In this document: piece by piece, positions 1 through 8,728 of the stretch
Numbering within the stretch: the first letter of the stretch is position 1
Layout: each line of letters begins with the position of its first letter
Assembly: GCA_001823215.1 (NCBI GenBank)
Contig: MHTV01000012.1
Span: 1 to 33,012 of the forward strand
DNA from: Candidatus Wildermuthbacteria bacterium RIFCSPHIGHO2_02_FULL_45_25
GTDB taxonomy: Bacteria; Patescibacteriota; Minisyncoccia; Minisyncoccales; UBA10102
Direction of reading: 5' to 3'
DNA: 33,012 nt
Notes under the pieces: generated by a model
What the model was told of the DNA's origin: nothing
What the model saw: the letters and a program-made list of their open reading frames with translations, nothing else
Databases searched by the model: none
Program-made: the position numbers and the translations under genes

Positions 1-2
1 AA

Positions 3-110
3 GGCGAACTCATTGACGCCGTGGAGAAGGTTACCTTTTCCGAGGTGGTCGAGTTGGCCCATGAATTGTTCGGTCCGAAGGGGTGCATGAAGTTTATCCG
101 CCTCTTGTGA
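3..110 (+). CDS. 3' end of a CDS running in from the left (…GELIDAVEKVTFSEVVELAHELFGPKGCMKFIRLL*), function unknown
   Basis: Open frame from position 3 to TGA at 108-110, followed closely by a strong terminator-like hairpin. Confidence 0.5.
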   Translation, partial: GELIDAVEKVTFSEVVELAHELFGPKGCMKFIRLL

Positions 111-134
111 TGCAAGAAAAGGAGGGAAGATTAA

Positions 135-165
135 GGGGCAACGCTTCGCGTTGCCCCGTTCTTTT
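135..165 (+). terminator. Rho-independent terminator
   Basis: GGGGCAACG-CTTCG-CGTTGCCCC stem followed by GTTCTTTT. Confidence 0.85.
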
Positions 166-208
166 GATTTGCCAAAAAGTGGTTTTGTTTGTACGATTGG
201 CTTATGAT

Positions 209-341
209 TTTGAATTCCCAAACCAGCGCATATAATGCTTTGAGAACGTGGATATTTTTCTGCTGAAAAATTCCTTGTGCTCGCGCCAGTCGCGCTCCCA
301 ACGTTCTCAAAGCATTATATGCGCTGGTTTGGGAATTCAAA
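209..341 (+). repeat. Palindromic element copy A: perfect 41-bp inverted arms (209-249 / 301-341) around a conserved 51-nt centre
   Basis: The reverse complement of 301-341 equals 209-249 at all 41 positions. The centre GGATATTTTTCTGCTGAAAAATTCCTTGTGCTCGCGCCAGTCGCGCTCCCA is shared with copies B and C. Confidence 0.95.
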
Positions 342-345
342 GTGT

Positions 346-1524
346 ATGAAAACGCAAAAACGCATATATCTTGATTACGCGGCAAGCGCGCCTTTAGACA
401 AAAAAGCACTGGAAGCGATGATGCCTTATCTCACAAGAGAATTCGGCAATCCTTCTTCTCTGCATTCTTTTGGACAAGAAGCGCGCGCCGCTATCGAACA
501 CGCGAGAGAACAGCTCGCGCGGTTTTTGCATTGCAAGGCAGCCGAGATTATTTTTACGGGTGGCGCGACAGAAGCAAATAACTTGGTAATCAAAGGAGTT
601 CTGGAGCATGCAAAAAGTAACACCGATACGTTGCCTCATATCGTGGTTTCGGGCATGGAGCATGAATCGGTGCTGGAACCTGCGGAACATCTGCGAAAGC
701 AAGGATTGGCGGAAGTTGCGTATGTGAAACCTGGCAAAGACGGCATTATGCGAGTAAAAGATATTGAAAAAGCGCTCCAGAAAAATACGGTGTTGGTTTC
801 GGTGATGTACGCAAACAGCGAGATCGGAACAATTCAGCCCATCAAGGAAATTGCGGAAGCGATCAGAAATGCTGAACTGGCATTTGGGCGCCGCGTGTTT
901 TTTCATACGGACGCCGTTCAGGCCGCAAATTATTTGAGTTGTGATGTGGAGAAGCTGGATGTGGATTTGCTTACGCTAAGTAGCCATAAAATCTACGGGC
1001 CCAAAGGAATTGGCGCTTTATACGTTCGAGAAGGAGTTTCTCTTTCTGCTGTGATTGAAGGTGGAGGTCAGGAATTTCAGATGCGCTCTGGCACGGAACA
1101 TGTTGCAGGAATTGTGGGATTTGGCGCCGCAGTTCAGCAGATTAATCCCAAATCGCATGATCGAATAAAAAAACTACGAGATAATCTTCTGGTCGCGATT
1201 CAACAATCTGTTCCTGACACAGTGGTAACTGGCTCTTTGGAAAAACGTTTACCAAATAATCTTCATGTGCGATTCAAGGGAGTTGAGGGGCGAGATGTGG
1301 TAATGCGATTGGACCAAGCAGGTTTTGCGGTTTCAACGGGATCAGCGTGTTCTGAAAAAACACAGGAACCATCTCATGTGCTGATATCTTTAGGGATACA
1401 ACCCAAAGACGCTCTTTCTTCGGTGCGCGTAAGTCTGGGTAAATCCACTACGCAGAAAGATATACAGGCGTTTGCGCGGGCGCTTTCTTTGCAGGTTGCG
1501 GCGCTTGGAGAGAAAGGGCTATAA
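346..1524 (+). CDS. Cysteine desulfurase (NifS/IscS family, PLP-dependent class V aminotransferase)
   Basis: PLP-lysine motif SSHKIYGPKGIGALYV, catalytic-Cys region STGSACSEKTQEPSHVL, N-terminal IYLDYAASAPLD. The ATG at 346 is preferred over 277, which lies inside the palindrome. Confidence 0.95.
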   Translation: MKTQKRIYLDYAASAPLDKKALEAMMPYLTREFGNPSSLHSFGQEARAAIEHAREQLARFLHCKAAEIIFTGGATEANNLVIKGVLEHAKSNTDTLPHIVVSGMEHESVLEPAEHLRKQGLAEVAYVKPGKDGIMRVKDIEKALQKNTVLVSVMYANSEIGTIQPIKEIAEAIRNAELAFGRRVFFHTDAVQAANYLSCDVEKLDVDLLTLSSHKIYGPKGIGALYVREGVSLSAVIEGGGQEFQMRSGTEHVAGIVGFGAAVQQINPKSHDRIKKLRDNLLVAIQQSVPDTVVTGSLEKRLPNNLHVRFKGVEGRDVVMRLDQAGFAVSTGSACSEKTQEPSHVLISLGIQPKDALSSVRVSLGKSTTQKDIQAFARALSLQVAALGEKGL

Positions 1525-1525
1525 T
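1496..1525 (+). promoter_or_regulatory. Candidate sigma70-like promoter for the HtrA gene
   Basis: TTGCGG (1496-1501), 18 nt, TATAAT (1520-1525); AGGAG at 1545-1549 precedes ATG 1561. Confidence 0.45.
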
Positions 1526-1560
1526 AGATGTAAGCAATCTAAGCAGGAGCTATTTTTTCG

Positions 1561-2844
1561 ATGGAATTTATCGAGGAATTTTTACATAAAGACTGCGCAT
1601 CCGAGCATGGAATCACAACGCCAGATCCCGCTTTTCATCCAAATGCCGCAAAAAAGCATCTTTTTTCGTTTCTGAAGATTGCGGCAGTCGGCTTATGCTT
1701 TTTGTCTATTGGATTGGGACTTGCGGCAGGAGGTGTATGGTACATGTATGAACGATTACGAAAAGAATTTGAAGTTACGCTTGAGGAAGAATTGAACAAA
1801 ATTTATGCGGCGCTTCCCGCAGAATCCGTCGAAAGAATTATCGAAAAAACAGAACGCGTTGTGGAAAAAGAATATATCCCGCAGACAAGCCAGGAGGATC
1901 AAGTCATTGCAGTAGTGGAAAAAGTGTCCCCGGCGGTCGTGAGCATTTTGTCGTCTAAAAATCAGAAGGGGGTAAGCCAGGAAGGAGGCAAGGGTTCTGG
2001 ATTTTTTGTTTCCGCAGACGGGTTGTTGATTACAAACAAGCATGTGGTGTTAGACAAAGAAGCTGTTTACACGGTTGTTACGAAAGACGGAAGTTCGTAT
2101 GAAACAACGGTTTTAGCTCGAGATCCTGTTCAGGATATCGCGGTGTTGAAGGTGGATACAAAAGCAAAACCGGTTTCTTTCATCGAATTTGGAGATGTGA
2201 ACGTTCTCGGGATAGGACAAAGCGTTATTACCATAGGAAATGCGCTCGGCGAGTTCCGCAATACAGTATCCCTTGGAGTTGTTTCGGGTTTGGGTAGGAC
2301 AATCACCGCGTCCGATAATCATGGCTTTATCGAGACCATCGAAGATGTGATTCAAACAGATGCCGCAATCAACCGGGGAAATTCGGGAGGGCCTTTGTTG
2401 AATTTGTCTGGCAAAGTCATTGGAGTAAATACAGCCACAGTTATTGGAGCTCAAAGCATTGGCTTTGCTATTCCTTCCGATCGGGCCGCTCGCGATCTTG
2501 CCCAGGTACAAGTAACCGGGAATATTACATACGCTTCCCTCGTGGAACGATATATGACTATTACTCCAGAAGTGCAGAAGGAAAAAGGTCTTTCAGTGAA
2601 CTATGGGGCGCTTGTCTTGGAAGGCAAAAAAGAATCTGCGGCGCAGACAGAAAGCGCATCTCCGGCAGTGGAATTGCGCAACGGGGATATTCTTCTGGAA
2701 ATTGACGGGAAGCGGCTCGATGAAGCATACTCCCTTTCAGATGCGTTAGAAAGCAAAAAACCGGGAGAAGGAGTGATTACGCGATTCTTGCGCGACGGGA
2801 AAGAACATCTGGTATTTGTTCTTTTGGGAGTGCAAACTGGATAG
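1561..2844 (+). CDS. Membrane-anchored HtrA/DegP-type trypsin-like serine protease with C-terminal PDZ-like region
   Basis: Catalytic triad motifs ITNKHVV (His), VQDIAVLKV (Asp), GNSGGPLLN (Ser); N-terminal TM segment; C-terminal NGDILLEIDGKRL…SDALESKKPGE PDZ-like. Confidence 0.95.
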   Translation: MEFIEEFLHKDCASEHGITTPDPAFHPNAAKKHLFSFLKIAAVGLCFLSIGLGLAAGGVWYMYERLRKEFEVTLEEELNKIYAALPAESVERIIEKTERVVEKEYIPQTSQEDQVIAVVEKVSPAVVSILSSKNQKGVSQEGGKGSGFFVSADGLLITNKHVVLDKEAVYTVVTKDGSSYETTVLARDPVQDIAVLKVDTKAKPVSFIEFGDVNVLGIGQSVITIGNALGEFRNTVSLGVVSGLGRTITASDNHGFIETIEDVIQTDAAINRGNSGGPLLNLSGKVIGVNTATVIGAQSIGFAIPSDRAARDLAQVQVTGNITYASLVERYMTITPEVQKEKGLSVNYGALVLEGKKESAAQTESASPAVELRNGDILLEIDGKRLDEAYSLSDALESKKPGEGVITRFLRDGKEHLVFVLLGVQTG

Positions 2845-2870
2845 GCCATAATTTACGGTACGATACAGAG

Positions 2871-3009
2871 AATGAGTAACATATTAGGTTTTGAGAACAC
2901 GGATATGTTTCTGCTGAAACATTCCTGGTGCTCCCCCCTTCCACCTTGCGGTGAGGGGCTCGCGCCAGTCGCGCTCCCAACGTTCTCAAAACCTAATATG
3001 TTACTCGTT
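2871..3009 (+). repeat. Palindromic element copy B: 28-bp arms (2871-2898 / 2982-3009, one G-T pair) with the shared centre plus a 28-nt hairpin insertion
   Basis: Same centre as copy A (GGATATGTTTCTGCTGAAACATTCC…GCGCCAGTCGCGCTCCCAA). Extra CCCCCTTCCACCTTGCGGTGAGGGGCTC at 2934-2961. Confidence 0.93.
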
Positions 3010-3021
3010 GCATAATAATAG

Positions 3022-3049
3022 TTGCAATCTATAAAACTTGTGTTATAAT
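3022..3049 (+). promoter_or_regulatory. Promoter for clpB, apparently giving a leaderless mRNA
   Basis: TTGCAA (3022-3027), 16 nt, TATAAT (3044-3049); ATG at 3058 is 8 nt after the -10. Confidence 0.7.
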
Positions 3050-3057
3050 TTCTTTAT

Positions 3058-5790
3058 ATGATACACGGACCAGGAAATTTTACTCATAAGGCCCAAGAGG
3101 CCATCTTGCAAGCTCAAAATCTCGCGCAGGAGCGCGGCCAACAGCAAGTGGATACCCTTCATTTGCTCTACGTCTTAGTTTCTCAAGAGGAAAGCGTGAT
3201 CTCTACGATTCTGCAAAAGTTAGGGGCGGATATAGATGGCTTAAAACGCAAGGTAGAATATGCGTTAGATCGCTTGCCAGTAACAGGCGCGGTGAGTCCG
3301 TTTGGCCAATTTTATCTTACCCAGGATTTGGCCAAAGTATTAGAGCGCGCGCGGCAGGAATCAATGAAAATGGGAGATGAATATATTTCTGTAGAGCATT
3401 TACTGTTAGCGTTGCTTGATACAGAATCCAAAGCAAAAGAAATTTTACAACGCACGAATATTATGCCAGCTGGCGAAGGGGAAGCGGCGACTTTGGAATT
3501 CGGGCATTTAGATTATGAAAGTGTGCTGCGAATGCTCGCGCAAATAAGGGGCGGAGCTCGCATTACCGATCCCTCTCCGGAATCCAAATATCAGGTGATT
3601 GAAAAATACGCTCGCAACCTGACACGGCTGGCGCAGCAAGGGAAATTGGATCCGGTGATTGGCCGGGAAAATGAAATTCGCCGGCTCATGCAGGTGTTAT
3701 CCCGTCGCACAAAGAATAATCCGGTGCTTATTGGGGAGGCGGGTGTCGGAAAAACTGCGGTTGTGGAGGGACTTGCTCAAAAAATTGTGCGCGCGGAAGT
3801 TCCGGAAAGCTTGCGGGATAAAGAAATTATCGGGCTGGATTTGGGCGCATTAGTCGCTGGCACGAAATATCGCGGTGAATTTGAAGACAGAATTAAGGCG
3901 CTCTTGAAAGAACTGGATCGCGCGGGCGGCAAATACCTCATGTTTATTGATGAATTGCATACGCTTGTGGGAGCAGGCGCTGCGGAAGGCGCGATTGACG
4001 CTTCCAATCTGTTAAAGCCGGCGCTCGCGAGAGGTGAATTGCGCACGATTGGAGCGACTACGCTCAAGGAATATCAAAAACATATCGAGAAAGATCCCGC
4101 GCTTGAGAGGCGTTTCCAGCCGATTTATGTGGCAGAGCCATCCATTGAAGACGCCATTCTTATTCTGCGCGGAATTAAGGATAAATATGAATTGCATCAT
4201 GGCGTCAAAATTAAAGATTCTGCCTTGGTATCTGCCGTGAATTTGTCTGCGAGATATATTTCCGATCGCTTCCTTCCCGACAAGGCAGTTGATTTAATGG
4301 ATGAGGCCATGAGCTCTTTGCGTTTGGATATGGAGTCAGAACCCGCGGAGTTAGAGCAGTTGAAGCGAGAAATCCAAAAATTTGAAATCCAGCGAGAAGC
4401 GTTTCAGGGAGAAAAAAAAGAACAGAAGAAGTTGAAAGGAATTCAGCGTTCTCTTGCTGACTTGAAAGAAAAGGCAAATGCAATTGAGATAAAATGGCAA
4501 GCCGAAAAAGAAGTTGTGAATAAAATTAAAGAGCTTAAAAAAGATATTGAAAAAAATCGTTTTCAAATCGAAAAAGAGCAGTCTGCGGGAAATCTTCAAT
4601 TGGTTGCGGAATTAAAGTACGGCACAATGCCCGATCTCTTAAAGAAGTTGCGCGCGGAAGAGCGTCGGCTTTCAAGGTTTCAGAAAAGTCATCCGTTTTT
4701 GAAAGAAGAAGTGGGAGATGAAGACGTGGCTGGCGTGATTTCCCGTTGGACGGGGATCCCGGCTACCCGTTTATTGGAAGAGGAAGCAAAGAAATTGGAG
4801 AAAATGGAGGATGTATTGAGAAAGCGCGTGGTGGGACAGGAAGAGGCAATTCGGGCGGTATCTCACGCGATCCGCCGGAGCCGTGCCGGTTTATCGGAAG
4901 AAAATCGGCCGTTGGGATCCTTTATCTTTTTGGGCCCCACGGGAGTTGGAAAAACTGAAACAGCGAAAGCATTGGCAGGGTTCCTTTTTAACGACGAGAA
5001 CGCTCTTATACGGCTTGATATGTCAGAGTATATGGAACGTCATACGGTTTCCCGAATGGTTGGTTCTCCTCCGGGATATGTGGGATATGAAGAAGGAGGA
5101 CAGTTTACCGAAAAGATTCGAAGGAGACCATATAGCGTGATATTGTTAGACGAAATCGAAAAGGCGCATCCGGAAGTGTTTAATATGCTTCTGCAGATTT
5201 TGGAAGATGGCCGCCTGACAGATGCCAAAGGGAGAGTCGCCTCTTTCAAGAATGCGATTATCATTATGACTTCAAACATCGGATCGCAGTTTATCGCGGA
5301 GATGACTCCGATTGGTTTTATGTCTTCCCGCAAAGATGACAAAGAGAAGGAAAAGAAAGCGGATGTGCACCGCCGCGTGATGTCAGCTTTGAGGGAGCAA
5401 TTCCGTCCGGAGTTTCTCAATCGCGTGGACGAGATCGTGATCTTCAATTATCTTGGCCGGGAGGAAATCAAAAAAATTGTGGAGCTGGAAATTAGCAAGG
5501 TGGCGCATCGGCTGGCTGAAAAAGAAATTCAAATTCAGGTAACAGATGAAGCTAAAGAACTTCTTGCGCGCAAAGGATTTGATCCAAGTCTTGGCGCTCG
5601 TCCGCTCCGGCGCGTTATTCAGCATTTGGTGCTTAATCCTTTAGCCGTGCGCGTGGTGGCAGGCGATATCAAAGCGGGAGAACGTATCATGATTGACGCT
5701 CGAGAAGAAGCAATCGTTATCAAAAGCGCGAAAGAACTCGTTGAAGAACGCAAATCGCGCCGTTCTTCGAAAATAGAAGCAGTTGTATAA
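3058..5790 (+). CDS. clpB: ClpB-type AAA+ disaggregase chaperone
   Basis: Clp_N domain, two Walker A motifs ([18 protein letters not shown]), coiled-coil middle domain with [16 protein letters not shown]-terminal [11 protein letters not shown]. Confidence 0.95.
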   Translation: MIHGPGNFTHKAQEAILQAQNLAQERGQQQVDTLHLLYVLVSQEESVISTILQKLGADIDGLKRKVEYALDRLPVTGAVSPFGQFYLTQDLAKVLERARQESMKMGDEYISVEHLLLALLDTESKAKEILQRTNIMPAGEGEAATLEFGHLDYESVLRMLAQIRGGARITDPSPESKYQVIEKYARNLTRLAQQGKLDPVIGRENEIRRLMQVLSRRTKNNPVLIGEAGVGKTAVVEGLAQKIVRAEVPESLRDKEIIGLDLGALVAGTKYRGEFEDRIKALLKELDRAGGKYLMFIDELHTLVGAGAAEGAIDASNLLKPALARGELRTIGATTLKEYQKHIEKDPALERRFQPIYVAEPSIEDAILILRGIKDKYELHHGVKIKDSALVSAVNLSARYISDRFLPDKAVDLMDEAMSSLRLDMESEPAELEQLKREIQKFEIQREAFQGEKKEQKKLKGIQRSLADLKEKANAIEIKWQAEKEVVNKIKELKKDIEKNRFQIEKEQSAGNLQLVAELKYGTMPDLLKKLRAEERRLSRFQKSHPFLKEEVGDEDVAGVISRWTGIPATRLLEEEAKKLEKMEDVLRKRVVGQEEAIRAVSHAIRRSRAGLSEENRPLGSFIFLGPTGVGKTETAKALAGFLFNDENALIRLDMSEYMERHTVSRMVGSPPGYVGYEEGGQFTEKIRRRPYSVILLDEIEKAHPEVFNMLLQILEDGRLTDAKGRVASFKNAIIIMTSNIGSQFIAEMTPIGFMSSRKDDKEKEKKADVHRRVMSALREQFRPEFLNRVDEIVIFNYLGREEIKKIVELEISKVAHRLAEKEIQIQVTDEAKELLARKGFDPSLGARPLRRVIQHLVLNPLAVRVVAGDIKAGERIMIDAREEAIVIKSAKELVEERKSRRSSKIEAVV

Positions 5791-5818
5791 ATCTCATTTG
5801 TTTGCGAGCCCATCTGTT

Positions 5819-6556
5819 ATGGCACGATCCCTTCGGCAGGTTCTTATGATTATTGGGGTATTTGGAGCGGGCGCGCTTGGAGGGATATGGTCGCAATCCC
5901 TGTTTTTGCCTTATCTTGCTTCTCAAGAATTTTCCAGAGATTGGCAATTTATAAAGGATTGGAGTTCGAGAACCACTGTTGTGAGAGAAGTTCACGAAAT
6001 TATAATTACGGAACCCGCCGCTTTGGAGCGTGCGGTAGAAAATACACAAAAGACAACTGTTCTCGTGGAAGCAGTCCAAGGGCAAAAAAGCATTATCTCT
6101 ACGGGATTCATTTCTTCCGCCGATGGAGTAGTAATAACTTCAGCGACTGCCGCGCCCGTTGATTATGAAGTAAGAGTATGGCTTCAGGGAAATGAGGCGG
6201 CGTTGCCAGCCAATATCGTTAAACGAGACGCGACTCTTAATCTTGCCGTTTTGAAAGTTGAACGCACGGGCTTGCAGACTGCGGGATTTATTGAAATGTC
6301 CGCAATCAGTCCTGGTAAAGAAGTGTTCGCGCTTGAGCGTGCACAAAATAATGAAGGGGTTTCGATTGCCGTAGAAAAAGGCATTATTCGACAAATCGTT
6401 GGAGAAAAGATATTCACGGATTTTCAGAAAATATCTTTGAATGGAAGTCCGATATTCACGTTGAAAGGAGATGTGGCTGGCTTGCTTGTTCTCGACACAA
6501 AGAAGCAATTGCACGCAGTCTCCGCGCAGGAAGCAAGAAGTTTTCTTGGATTTTGA
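5819..6556 (+). CDS. Membrane-anchored HtrA-like protein lacking catalytic residues (putative pseudoprotease)
   Basis: Trypsin-like fold motifs (GFISSADGVVITSATAAP, LNLAVLKVERT, KISLNGSPIFTLKGDVAGLLVLD) without an intact His/Asp/Ser triad. ATG 5819 is preferred over 5783. Confidence 0.75.
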   Translation: MARSLRQVLMIIGVFGAGALGGIWSQSLFLPYLASQEFSRDWQFIKDWSSRTTVVREVHEIIITEPAALERAVENTQKTTVLVEAVQGQKSIISTGFISSADGVVITSATAAPVDYEVRVWLQGNEAALPANIVKRDATLNLAVLKVERTGLQTAGFIEMSAISPGKEVFALERAQNNEGVSIAVEKGIIRQIVGEKIFTDFQKISLNGSPIFTLKGDVAGLLVLDTKKQLHAVSAQEARSFLGF

Positions 6557-6996
6557 TGAGCATATTAGGGCAAGGAAAAATTATAGCCGAATTTATCCTC
6601 CTTTTATGTGTTGCGGGCGGTTTGTCTTTGGGAGTGTCCAAAGTTTTGGGGAAAGACCAAGACTTTGCGCGGGCACCATTTGAAGCCGAAACTCCTTGGG
6701 AGACGACTGAACCCATATTGGGAAACCAACCTTCCCAAGGGCAATCTGTTTTGAATTCGATCTCTATTCCAGTGGATCCTCAAAAAGAAAAGGAAGTATC
6801 GGGAAAAGTAAATCTTAATACCGCGGCAAAAGAAGAACTCGAGCGACTAGAAGGTATTGGGCCCGTGCTTGCGGAACGCATTATTCAGTATCGTCAAATG
6901 AACGGAGGTTTTAAGCGAATTGAAGATTTGAAGTTTGTTTCCGGTATCGGACAAAAAAAATTTGAGCAACTGAAAAACGCAATTATTGTAAAATAG
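6556..6996 (+). CDS. ComEA-like helix-hairpin-helix protein with N-terminal TM segment
   Basis: VNLNTAAKEELERLEGIGPVLAERIIQYRQMNGGFKRIEDLKFVSGIGQKKFEQLKNAI is a tandem HhH. ATG overlaps the upstream stop. Confidence 0.92.
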   Translation: MSILGQGKIIAEFILLLCVAGGLSLGVSKVLGKDQDFARAPFEAETPWETTEPILGNQPSQGQSVLNSISIPVDPQKEKEVSGKVNLNTAAKEELERLEGIGPVLAERIIQYRQMNGGFKRIEDLKFVSGIGQKKFEQLKNAIIVK

Positions 6997-7033
6997 TGTG
7001 AATAAGATAGATGCGAGAAAAAGCGTTCAAGAG

Positions 7034-7068
7034 GAGACATCCGCAAAGTGGATGTCTCTTTGCTTTTA
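7034..7068 (+). terminator. Rho-independent terminator
   Basis: GAGACATCC-GCAAAGT-GGATGTCTC followed by TTTGCTTTTATTTT. Confidence 0.85.
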
Positions 7069-7101
7069 TTTTCCTACTGTGCCGAGAGAAGAAAAATTGC
7101 T

Positions 7102-7130
7102 TTGACTTTGAACATGTTCCTTGCTATATT
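7102..7130 (+). promoter_or_regulatory. Promoter for the HTH gene, apparently giving a leaderless mRNA
   Basis: TTGACT (7102-7107), 17 nt, TATATT (7125-7130); ATG at 7138. Confidence 0.7.
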
Positions 7131-7137
7131 GGGCTCG

Positions 7138-7884
7138 ATGAATCAGAAGGCATGTATTAAACTTGCACTTGCGGCGCACCGAGTTGCAGATTTGCTGCCC
7201 GAGGATCCGATTACGCAAGAAATTGAAGATATGGTGGATGGAATTCTGGCAAATTTGATTCTTTTTTGCGAGAAAGAAGCGGTGTCGTTGGAGAAGAAAA
7301 AAACGATTGGGTTGCAAATTCAACGCGAGATTGATATCTTGCAGGTGTATTTTCGCAGGGCTCGAAGAGAGGGATGGGTAGATCCCCGAAATTTTTTCGC
7401 GCTTGAGAAAGAATACGAGAAAATTCAGGAAATCATTTTGATGTTCGAAGATGCATGGGAATCTCTCTGCCATGAAACGAACAAGAGCATCTTGATTAAA
7501 CAATCGGCGGCGCATGACAACCCCGGTTCTTCGCGCCTTGTTCTTCAGACAGAAGAAACAAAGAAAGAACGGGAAGCATCTTTCCCAGGAGCAGAACCAT
7601 TTGAAAAATCGTATGTGAAAATTTCTGGAGCCACATTACCAACTGCGCAAGAAGAGATGTTGCATCAGGGAGTGACCGAAGGAGTACCGAATGGAGTTTC
7701 CGATCGCCAAAGAAAAATACTCGAAATGCTCAAACGCAAGGAAAAAGTGCAAGTCTGGGAGCTCCAAAAAATACTTCCGCAGGTAACGAAACGGACACTT
7801 CGCCGGGATATGGATGATTTGCTCCAAAAGAACCTCGTGGAGCGCAGAGGATCATGGAATGAAGTTTTTTATCAGCTCAAGTAG
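7138..7884 (+). CDS. Protein with C-terminal DeoR-like winged HTH
   Basis: DRQRKILEMLKRKEKVQVWELQKILPQVTKRTLRRDMDDLLQKNLVERRG. The ATG follows the promoter directly; the ORF start at 7048 lies inside the terminator. Confidence 0.8.
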   Translation: MNQKACIKLALAAHRVADLLPEDPITQEIEDMVDGILANLILFCEKEAVSLEKKKTIGLQIQREIDILQVYFRRARREGWVDPRNFFALEKEYEKIQEIILMFEDAWESLCHETNKSILIKQSAAHDNPGSSRLVLQTEETKKEREASFPGAEPFEKSYVKISGATLPTAQEEMLHQGVTEGVPNGVSDRQRKILEMLKRKEKVQVWELQKILPQVTKRTLRRDMDDLLQKNLVERRGSWNEVFYQLK

Positions 7885-8035
7885 AGAGATTGTCAAGGGG
7901 AACAGAATGTGTTAATGTGCTCGCAGAGAAGCAAGCTGTGGAAAACTTGTGGAGAAAACTAGGACAAGTAGGACATTGGTAGGAAGCGATATCTTTGGCA
8001 TGTGTCCTACCTCTCATCCTTCATGTCCTATCTCT

Positions 8036-8542
8036 ATGGAAAATTTTACCTCTATTTACGACCAGTACATTTCTCGTATTTATCGATTTATTTTCCTGAA
8101 AGTGGGGACTCGGGATGTCGCAGAAGACCTTTGTTCAGAGGTTTTTTTGCGTGTGTATGAAAAATATAAAGCAAGCGATATTCAAAATATCCAAGCGTTC
8201 CTCTATCAAACCGCTCGCAATCGAGTTATTGATTATTATCGCGATCGTAGCCGGAACGCGACGATCCCTTTGTATGATATCCATGAGGAAGATGGATTTG
8301 GTAGGACAGATGATATCCTAGGACAGGCGATAGTAAATTCGGAAATGGAGCATGTCCATAAGGCGCTCAAAAAAATCCATTCTGACTATCAAGATTTGAT
8401 TATTTGGCGGTATGTAGATGAACTTACCACAGGAGAAATCGCCCAGATTTCCAATAAAAGCGAGGGGGCGGTACGTGTAGCGCTGCATCGCGCTTTAAAG
8501 GCATTACGGGATGAATTGGCGTCTGTATCAAAACATGTTTGA
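8036..8542 (+). CDS. RNA polymerase sigma factor, sigma-70 family (ECF-like)
   Basis: Region 2 YISRIYRFIFLKVGTRDVAEDLCSEVFLRVYEKY…FLYQTARNRVIDYYRDRSR and region 4 DLIIWRYVDELTTGEIAQISNKSEGAVRVALHRALKALR. Start placed at MENFTS. Confidence 0.92.
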   Translation: MENFTSIYDQYISRIYRFIFLKVGTRDVAEDLCSEVFLRVYEKYKASDIQNIQAFLYQTARNRVIDYYRDRSRNATIPLYDIHEEDGFGRTDDILGQAIVNSEMEHVHKALKKIHSDYQDLIIWRYVDELTTGEIAQISNKSEGAVRVALHRALKALRDELASVSKHV

Positions 8543-8672
8543 ATTACGAAACCAGTACATTATGAGGGTTTGAGAACACGGATATTTTTCTGCTGAAAAA
8601 TTCCTTGTGCTCGCGCCAGTCGCGCTCCCAATGTTCTCAAACCCTCATAATGTACTTGTTTCGTAATTCAAA
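8538..8672 (+). repeat. Palindromic element copy C: 41-bp arms (8538-8578 / 8632-8672, one mismatch) around the conserved centre
   Basis: Arms are reverse complements except C8553·T8657. The centre matches copy A. The left arm overlaps the sigma-factor stop codon. Confidence 0.95.
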
Positions 8673-8728
8673 GAAAATATGCATGAAACGAGGTGTAACA
8701 CTCGAGCTGTTTATTCGTCTTATTTGTA

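Noticed and set aside
277-345. 23-aa N-terminal extension of the cysteine desulfurase
   Set aside because: Derived from the palindrome centre and right arm; the family N-terminus matches the ATG at 346.
131-409. 92-aa minus-strand ORF spanning the terminator and palindrome A
   Set aside because: Its apparent coding content comes from the repeat; similar peptides (RTLGARLARA) recur at copy B because the DNA repeats.
1472-1675. 67-aa plus-strand ORF bridging the desulfurase and htrA genes
   Set aside because: Out-of-frame overlap with both neighbours and no supporting motif.
209-8672. CRISPR array or insertion sequence as explanation for the three palindromes
   Set aside because: Copies are kilobases apart with no regular spacers, and no transposase or Cas gene is visible in the window.
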